Assembly: GCA_045629205.1 (NCBI GenBank)
Contig: JAZQQT010000120.1
Location: forward strand, 1 to 27,822
Length of the DNA stretch: 27,822 nt
Direction of reading: 5' to 3'
From: JAZQLP01 sp045629205
Lineage (GTDB): Bacteria > Bacillota > Clostridia > Oscillospirales > UBA644
Every line of letters begins with the position of its first letter. Within the stretch, counting starts at the first letter, position 1. Below the pieces are notes generated by a model. The model did not search any database, was not told the origin of the DNA, and saw nothing but the letters and a program-made list of their open reading frames with translations. Shown piece by piece: positions 23,097-27,822 of this stretch. A program made the position numbers and the translations under genes.

Positions 23097-25316
23097 TTAT
23101 TTCTGAATACCGATAAGACTGTAATCCCATTTTTCGAATCCGACTATATCTCTGTATACCCTCGAATCGTCTTTAAGAAAGAAATTTCCGTTTACAGGAT
23201 CAACGAAGATATCGGAAGCTTCATCAAGATACATCAAATTATCATGAATACTGCCGAATAAATAAGCCGAACCGACCACATCGCCGTTCCCTTCTGTTTC
23301 CAGCGGAGTAGCGTGTCCGTCAACGAAGTTTTTAATAATATAGCTGCCGCCGTTTATAATATTATCTGACCTAATAATGCTATCAGCGGGAATCGTATTA
23401 TAAGCAATATTCGAATAAATATCGGCATATGCCGGAGGTGCGGGAGAATCCAATAATTCGGGATCAATTCCCCTGAGAGGCTTCAATTCCTCGGTTGTTC
23501 TCATTTCGAGAATGCTGAGCAATTCCGGCTGAGCATATTTCCATACGGAATTAAATAAATCAACTTCCGAAATACTTTGCCAAAGAGCCCCTTCACTGTA
23601 ACTCGTTTTTGTAGGATACCATGTAAAACCGCGGCAGTCCAAAGATATTCTGCCGGTATTAACCATGACATTATTATAAGCAGTCAGATTTCTGCCGCCG
23701 CTTAAAGCGAGGCCGCGCCCGTCCACATTGACGATTATATTTGAATAAACCGTTCGGAACGCACAGGTGTCATCGATATAAATGGCATTGCCGGCAGTCA
23801 TACCCGCACGTCCTGTAATATCGTGAATATAATTGTATCTGTATACTGTAGCGCCGATGGAATAAGAACCGTTACTGTATATCGCACCGGAATCGGATAC
23901 CTCGGAGCAGACATTGTAAATTTCATTGTATTCAACCATCGAGTTTGATGCAATAACTTTAATTGCCTCATGAGGTGAATTGTATAATTCGTTATGCGCG
24001 ATATAAAAACCGCTGCCGTTGACGGCTATGCATCTTGTAGATGAGCGGTAAACCTCAGCGATGTCATGCACCTTGTTATTCACGATAACAGAGCATGCGC
24101 TCCCATATGTGTTTGTGTCACCGCCGTCGATTAACATCCCGTAAAAGCCGAGATGAGCCAATTCATTATTGCTTATTGTATGGCGGTTTCCGACGAGTTC
24201 TATTGCATTATTGCTCATGCAGCGCAATATGCATCCGTTGATCGTAATGTCGGAACCCGTGCCGTGAATCGCACCGAATCGGAGATTTTCTATTGTAAGC
24301 CCGTCAAAAGAAATATAATCACAGGAATCGATGTCAATAAACCAACCGCGCAGATTACTTAGTGATATTTTTGCATTTTCGAACCCTTCTACCGGCCAAT
24401 AATACAGTTTATCCGCGGCCGCATCGATGTAATACTCGCCCGGTTCGTCAAGTTCACACGGTATATTGAAAAGATAGAATCTATTGTTTTCACTGCTGTA
24501 ATGTTTCAATGCAATACCGACCGCAGAATTTTCCGTATCCACACAAACGGAATCAGTATAAGCAGGTGACCATGCGTTACGTGCATAGCCGAACGCATGC
24601 ATATTATCAACCGATGACCATAATCCGGCTTTTTCGGACGGAATACGGAACCACGTATAGGATTTATCCCACGGTTTGAACAACTCGCCTGCTTCATATT
24701 CACCGTTCGGCCATCTTGCTACGGTCTGCGTTTCATTATTAACATAAAGAATGTTTGTCCAATCGGAAGACGCAAAACCCGGATCATCTTTATCCAGACT
24801 CGGAACTGCAAATTCTTCATAATCGCCAAATCCCGCAGCAATCAGATCTATTTCAAGAACGCTGTTCTTTGCTTCTTCAGTCTGAAGAATGGCTTTAAAA
24901 TCATCGTTAACAGGTTTGAAATCAGCAGAGCTAAGTGTTATTCCGCCGTCGAAGATTACTTCGGAGCCGTCAGCCGCAGCATAGACTATCGGCTTCCCTT
25001 CTTCTCCGCTGTCTTCATCGGTAAAAACAACGCCTTCGGTAACCTTGTAGATTCCAGATTCAAACTCAACTTTTATACCGCCGTCGGGAAGACCGTTTGC
25101 AGTTTTGTATTCTCGAACTTTTGCGACTGCTCCGCCGAAGGTGGCGAGCGGAGATGATTCCGCGCCGTCGTTTGAATCGTTACCGTCGACGGAAACGTAT
25201 ATGATTTTGCCGTATTTTTCGGTTTCTTTTTCTTCAGTCGGTTTATTCTCTTCGCAAGCCGAAAACAAACATGCAACCATGAAAAGAGAAATAAACAGTG
25301 CAATAATTCTTTTCAT
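23097..25316 (-). CDS. Beta-helix lipoprotein A (GH141-like candidate)
   Basis: A 739-residue lipoprotein. It has a signal peptide with lipobox LFSAC (Cys21), a short charged linker KPTEEKETEKYG, YVSVDGNDSNDG (40-51), a GEYYIDAAADKLYYWP segment (293-308), and right-handed beta-helix coils (about 325-560). Asp475 (SDSGAIYS) and Asp515 (YIDD) form the 40-residue-spaced pair found in all three relatives. It would sit on the outer face of the membrane and probably acts on a plant or mucin glycan. The start is ATG 25316 with GAGG 7 nt upstream. It shares nearly identical N-terminal DNA and the last 13 residues (ending WDYSLIGIQK) with the next gene, and the same total length. It has its own promoter and terminator. 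Confidence 0.85.
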   Translation of the reverse strand: MKRIIALFISLFMVACLFSACEENKPTEEKETEKYGKIIYVSVDGNDSNDGAESSPLATFGGAVAKVREYKTANGLPDGGIKVEFESGIYKVTEGVVFTDEDSGEEGKPIVYAAADGSEVIFDGGITLSSADFKPVNDDFKAILQTEEAKNSVLEIDLIAAGFGDYEEFAVPSLDKDDPGFASSDWTNILYVNNETQTVARWPNGEYEAGELFKPWDKSYTWFRIPSEKAGLWSSVDNMHAFGYARNAWSPAYTDSVCVDTENSAVGIALKHYSSENNRFYLFNIPCELDEPGEYYIDAAADKLYYWPVEGFENAKISLSNLRGWFIDIDSCDYISFDGLTIENLRFGAIHGTGSDITINGCILRCMSNNAIELVGNRHTISNNELAHLGFYGMLIDGGDTNTYGSACSVIVNNKVHDIAEVYRSSTRCIAVNGSGFYIAHNELYNSPHEAIKVIASNSMVEYNEIYNVCSEVSDSGAIYSNGSYSIGATVYRYNYIHDITGRAGMTAGNAIYIDDTCAFRTVYSNIIVNVDGRGLALSGGRNLTAYNNVMVNTGRISLDCRGFTWYPTKTSYSEGALWQSISEVDLFNSVWKYAQPELLSILEMRTTEELKPLRGIDPELLDSPAPPAYADIYSNIAYNTIPADSIIRSDNIINGGSYIIKNFVDGHATPLETEGNGDVVGSAYLFGSIHDNLMYLDEASDIFVDPVNGNFFLKDDSRVYRDIVGFEKWDYSLIGIQK
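25081..25257 (-). repeat. Near-identical N-terminal segment, copy 1
   Basis: This segment matches 27393-27569 with about nine differences in 177 bp by eye (offset exactly 2312 bp). It encodes the linker and first beta-helix residues of lipoprotein A. Similarity continues more weakly to about residue 125 and then drops. Confidence 0.85.
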
Positions 25317-25344
25317 ATAAAGACCTCGTAATTTTATCGGAACA

Positions 25345-25373
25345 ATAATATCATATCGGGAACTGCAAGTCAA
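25345..25373 (-). promoter_or_regulatory. Promoter of beta-helix lipoprotein gene A
   Basis: The minus-strand -35 TTGACT (25368-25373) and -10 TATTAT (25345-25350) have a 17-bp spacer. It begins just after the terminator of gene B. Confidence 0.8.
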
Positions 25374-25378
25374 GAATT

Positions 25379-25403
25379 AAAGGCGGAGATTCTCTCCGCC
25401 TTT
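25379..25403 (-). terminator. Terminator of beta-helix lipoprotein gene B
   Basis: AAAGGCGGAGA pairs with TCTCCGCCTTT around a 3-nt loop, 5 bp after the stop of gene B. It is followed on the minus strand by TTTAATTCTT. Confidence 0.85.
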
Positions 25404-25408
25404 ATAAA

Positions 25409-27628
25409 TTATTTCTGAATACCGATAAGACTGTAATCCCATTTTTCGAAGCCCGGAAGCAAACGATATACAGGAGAATCGTCTTTAAGCAAATAGTTAC
25501 CGTTTTCAGGGTCGACGCAGATATCGGTAAGCTGCCAATCATCCAAATTTATATTGTCATGAACATCGCCGAACATATAGCAGTAAGCCGAGGCATTGAC
25601 ACATCCGGATGTAAGATAGAGCGATTCCGAATCAAATGAATAAGTTCCGTCGGACACTTTATAATCATCAACGGAATTAAACGGATATCCGTCATTACCT
25701 ATACTGTAAGCAACATTATTGAAGAATCTGTCGTATGATGACGAACCGGAAGCATCAATAGACGTAACGGCATACCATTTGGGGTCTTTGGCATCGGGTC
25801 CGTTATAATCGAATCTTGCAACCTCATCGATTATCTCAAGCTCGGAATAAGCATATTTCCAGAGTTGAGACGGAAGATTATCGCAAATCATCGACCACAT
25901 ATTGCTTCCGCGCGAATTGTAGTCAACTTCCAAATCTGCCCAGCCGACACCGCGAGCATCGTTGTAAACAGCGGCACCGCCGACATTTATGCATAAATTA
26001 TTATAAACATTATTGTATTTACCGCCGCAGGAAGCAATGGCATTGCCTCCTATATTTGCGAGAATGTTCCCGTAGACAGTCTGTCCGGAGATATCGTCGT
26101 CAAGATAAATACCGCTCGGATTACCGTCATAGGTCTTGTCGTCGATATCATGAAGATAATTGTAACGGATTATATTTCCGCCCCAATCGTAACGTCTGCC
26201 GGTATAGAATGCGCCTGCATCGGCCGTTTCGTCGCAGACATCGTGAACCTCATTATATTCGATAATCATATTACCGCCGGTAAATTCCATAGCCTCATGG
26301 GGAGCATTATATATCAGATTGTGAGATACAAGCATACCGGCTCCGCGAACACGGATTGCGGGATTATATACCGTATCGTCAATGGCGTAATCATGAATTT
26401 CGTTATTGGTAATAATATTGCAAGCACAAGTCTGAGAATCTCCGCCGCCTCCGCCGATATCAAATCCGCCGCAGCTTGTGCTGTAAATCATATTATTTGA
26501 AAATACGGAGTCATAACATTCCTTTGTGTAAACGACATCGGCACCGATGCAACGGAAAATACAGCCGTTTACGGTGAGGTTTCTTACGCCGGCATCGGTG
26601 GTGTTTATAACGTTGCCGCGACAGTTTTCAAACATAAAGCCATCAATCTTTACGTATGAAACATTATCGAAAAGAACGACAGTGCCGCCGAACTGGCTGA
26701 AAGAAATCTTTGCAGAAGAGATATCTGAATCGGGCCAGAAATATACTTTCCCGTTTTCCGTGTCCCAATAATATTCACCCGAGGAATCGAGTTCTTCGGG
26801 AATATCAAAGAGATAACCCTTAATCCATCCTTTTTCGGTTCCGTAAGAGCCGTTTTCGGCAAGGCAATTCTTTTCCGGGTCTGTCGTAAAACCGCAGACT
26901 ATAGACGTGCTCCAGTCATACTGATCGAACCCGTTAAATTTTATATTCGAATTATTTTTCCAAAGCTCGGCTTTTCCGTCCGGCAAAGAAAAATAAGTAA
27001 ACCCGTTTTCGTTTCCAATCATATCAATCTGAGTGTTATTGTTCGGCCAACGGGAAATTCTCTGTTCGATATCGTTTACATACAATGTCTGAATAAAAGG
27101 ATTTAAACCTCGTGAAAAATCTGTTTTCTCTGTTTCCCATGCGCCGCAAGATACAAGGTCAAACATATAAACATTATTTTTTGCATCTTCTGTCTGAAGA
27201 AGTGACTTAAAACCTTCGTCGGCAGGCTGACAGTCTTTACCGTTTACGGTAATACCGCCGTTAAATATAACTTCGGCATCTTTTGCCGCAGCGTATACTA
27301 TCGGTTTCCCTTCTTCGCCGCTGTCTTGAGCAGTCAAGACAACGCCTTCGGTAACCTTATACGTTCCCGATGCAAACTCGACTTTAATACCGCCGTCGGG
27401 AAGACCGTTTGCGGTTTTGTATTCTCGAACTTTTGCGACCGCTCCGCCGAAGGTGGCGAGCGGAGATGATTCCGTGCCGTCGTTTGAATCGTTACCGTCG
27501 ACGGAAACATATATGATTTTGCCGTATTTTTCGGTTTCTTTTTCTTCTGTCGGCTTATTTTCTCCGCAGGCCGAAAAGAGACAAACGACCATAATGAGAG
27601 AAAGAAGCAACGAGATAATTCTTTTCAT
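25409..27628 (-). CDS. Beta-helix lipoprotein B (GH141-like candidate)
   Basis: A 739-residue lipoprotein, paralogue of the next gene. It has a lipobox LFSAC (Cys21), linker KPTEEKETEKYG, YVSVDGNDSNDG (40-51), a GEYYWDTENGKVYFWP segment (284-299), and coils (about 320-560) including a glycine-rich FDIGGGGGDSQ turn. Asp470 (ADAGAFYT) and Asp510 (YLDD) form the conserved pair. The middle region (about 160-310) differs strongly from lipoprotein A, so the two probably recognise different glycans. GAGG lies 6 nt before ATG 27628. The -10-like TATTAT at 27661-27666 has no good -35, because a group II intron ends there. The function is inferred from the family. Confidence 0.85.
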   Translation of the reverse strand: MKRIISLLLSLIMVVCLFSACGENKPTEEKETEKYGKIIYVSVDGNDSNDGTESSPLATFGGAVAKVREYKTANGLPDGGIKVEFASGTYKVTEGVVLTAQDSGEEGKPIVYAAAKDAEVIFNGGITVNGKDCQPADEGFKSLLQTEDAKNNVYMFDLVSCGAWETEKTDFSRGLNPFIQTLYVNDIEQRISRWPNNNTQIDMIGNENGFTYFSLPDGKAELWKNNSNIKFNGFDQYDWSTSIVCGFTTDPEKNCLAENGSYGTEKGWIKGYLFDIPEELDSSGEYYWDTENGKVYFWPDSDISSAKISFSQFGGTVVLFDNVSYVKIDGFMFENCRGNVINTTDAGVRNLTVNGCIFRCIGADVVYTKECYDSVFSNNMIYSTSCGGFDIGGGGGDSQTCACNIITNNEIHDYAIDDTVYNPAIRVRGAGMLVSHNLIYNAPHEAMEFTGGNMIIEYNEVHDVCDETADAGAFYTGRRYDWGGNIIRYNYLHDIDDKTYDGNPSGIYLDDDISGQTVYGNILANIGGNAIASCGGKYNNVYNNLCINVGGAAVYNDARGVGWADLEVDYNSRGSNMWSMICDNLPSQLWKYAYSELEIIDEVARFDYNGPDAKDPKWYAVTSIDASGSSSYDRFFNNVAYSIGNDGYPFNSVDDYKVSDGTYSFDSESLYLTSGCVNASAYCYMFGDVHDNINLDDWQLTDICVDPENGNYLLKDDSPVYRLLPGFEKWDYSLIGIQK
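27393..27569 (-). repeat. Near-identical N-terminal segment, copy 2
   Basis: Partner of the segment at 25081-25257; it encodes the linker and first beta-helix residues of lipoprotein B. Confidence 0.85.
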
Positions 27629-27660
27629 AACAAACCTCAAGCTGTTATTTTATTTTTATC

Positions 27661-27666
27661 ATAATA
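27661..27666 (-). promoter_or_regulatory. Orphan -10 element upstream of lipoprotein gene B
   Basis: TATTAT within TATGATATTAT on the minus strand, matching the -10 region of gene A. At the 17-bp distance the sequence is CCGATT (27684-27689), a poor -35, right next to the intron 3' end. Confidence 0.4.
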
Positions 27667-27689
27667 TCATAAACGACAATAAAAATCGG

Positions 27690-27822
27690 GTAGGAGGCTG
27701 ACTATTAGTTAGCCAGCCGACCTCCCACAGAACCGTGCGTACCGGTCTGGTACACGGCTCCTCCCTTGTTTACGCTACAGACTTGCGGTAGTAAGAATTG
27801 AAAAACTGGAATCCAGCCTTCT
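27690..27822 (-). mobile_element. 3' end of a group II intron (partial)
   Basis: Read on the minus strand the region holds, in order, the end of the intron reverse transcriptase, domain V (27730-27760: GAGCCGT...ACGGTTC with the AGC triad, a 5-bp distal stem GTACC/GGTAC and a 2-nt bulge), and a domain VI hairpin with stem GGCTGGCTA/TAGTCAGCC and loop ACTAA. The intron ends near ...CTCCTAC at about 27690. The 5' part lies beyond the window. The pattern fits bacterial group II introns of the type that insert after terminators (class C), but the class needs the full sequence. Confidence 0.85.
27770..27822 (-). CDS. ltrA: C-terminus of group II intron reverse transcriptase/maturase (partial)
   Basis: The minus-strand frame entering at the window edge reads KAGFQFFNSYYRKSVA and then TAA at 27770-27772. 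The FFNSYYRKSVA ending is, from memory, the common C-terminus of clostridial group II intron-encoded proteins. The stop is 10 bp upstream of domain V, the normal place for the end of the domain IV open reading frame. Only about 16 residues are visible, so catalytic motifs and intactness cannot be judged. Confidence 0.8.
   Translation of the reverse strand, partial: KAGFQFFNSYYRKSVA

Noticed and set aside
20922..27628. Coil repeats of the beta-helix genes as DNA repeats
   Set aside because: The periodicity is at protein level only, with degenerate NN-x-[VI] coils; only the N-terminal and C-terminal segments of A and B match at DNA level.

Overview
The window looks like a chromosomal segment of a low-GC, Gram-positive, anaerobic clostridial bacterium (Oscillospiraceae/Ruminococcaceae-like, probably gut or rumen). 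The reasons are oxygen-sensitive glycyl radical enzymes, strong AGGAGG-type ribosome binding sites, TTGACA/TATAAT promoters with 17-bp spacers, lipoprotein signal peptides with a clostridial lipobox, and a TnpX-type serine recombinase. Taxonomy below class level is inference.

Layout. (1) 1-2257: right end of an integrated mobile element, with a ParB-like C-terminus, a TnpW-like small protein and a large serine recombinase. (2) 2258-6332: conserved chromosome with tRNA-Leu(CAG) and tRNA-Arg(ACG), the translational GTPase TypA/BipA, a CPA2-type cation/proton antiporter coupled to a PII-like regulator, and tRNA-Trp(CCA). (3) 6333-12506 (minus): a four-gene operon read as aldo/keto reductase, glycyl radical activating enzyme, then two tandem paralogous glycyl radical enzymes (GREs) whose active-site Cys loop (NGCNQ) is not that of pyruvate formate-lyase or the GCVEP dehydratases. 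(4) 12591-14076 (plus): ThpR RNA ligase-like phosphodiesterase, DUF1294 membrane protein and histidine phosphatase in one tight operon. (5) 14077-18943 (minus): CPBP membrane protease, HtpG chaperone, and a secreted multi-domain surface protein with a C-terminal membrane anchor. (6) 19058-27628 (minus): carbohydrate-type module with two lipoproteins and one secreted protein of the right-handed beta-helix class, a ThuA-like protein and a Gfo/Idh/MocA oxidoreductase. (7) 27690-27822 (minus): the 3' end of a group II intron, including the last residues of its reverse transcriptase, domain V and domain VI.

How the parts may work together. The beta-helix proteins are probably cell-surface glycan-active enzymes: all three keep a pair of Asp residues exactly 40 residues apart on neighbouring coils. 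ThuA plus Gfo/Idh fits oxidation and rearrangement of released sugars inside the cell. The GRE operon fits anaerobic radical conversion of a small substrate, with the aldo/keto reductase handling a carbonyl product; the substrate is unknown. The most novel items are the NGCNQ GRE pair with its uneven divergence, the PII-like/antiporter pair, and the intron inserted at the expected -35 region of a lipoprotein gene.
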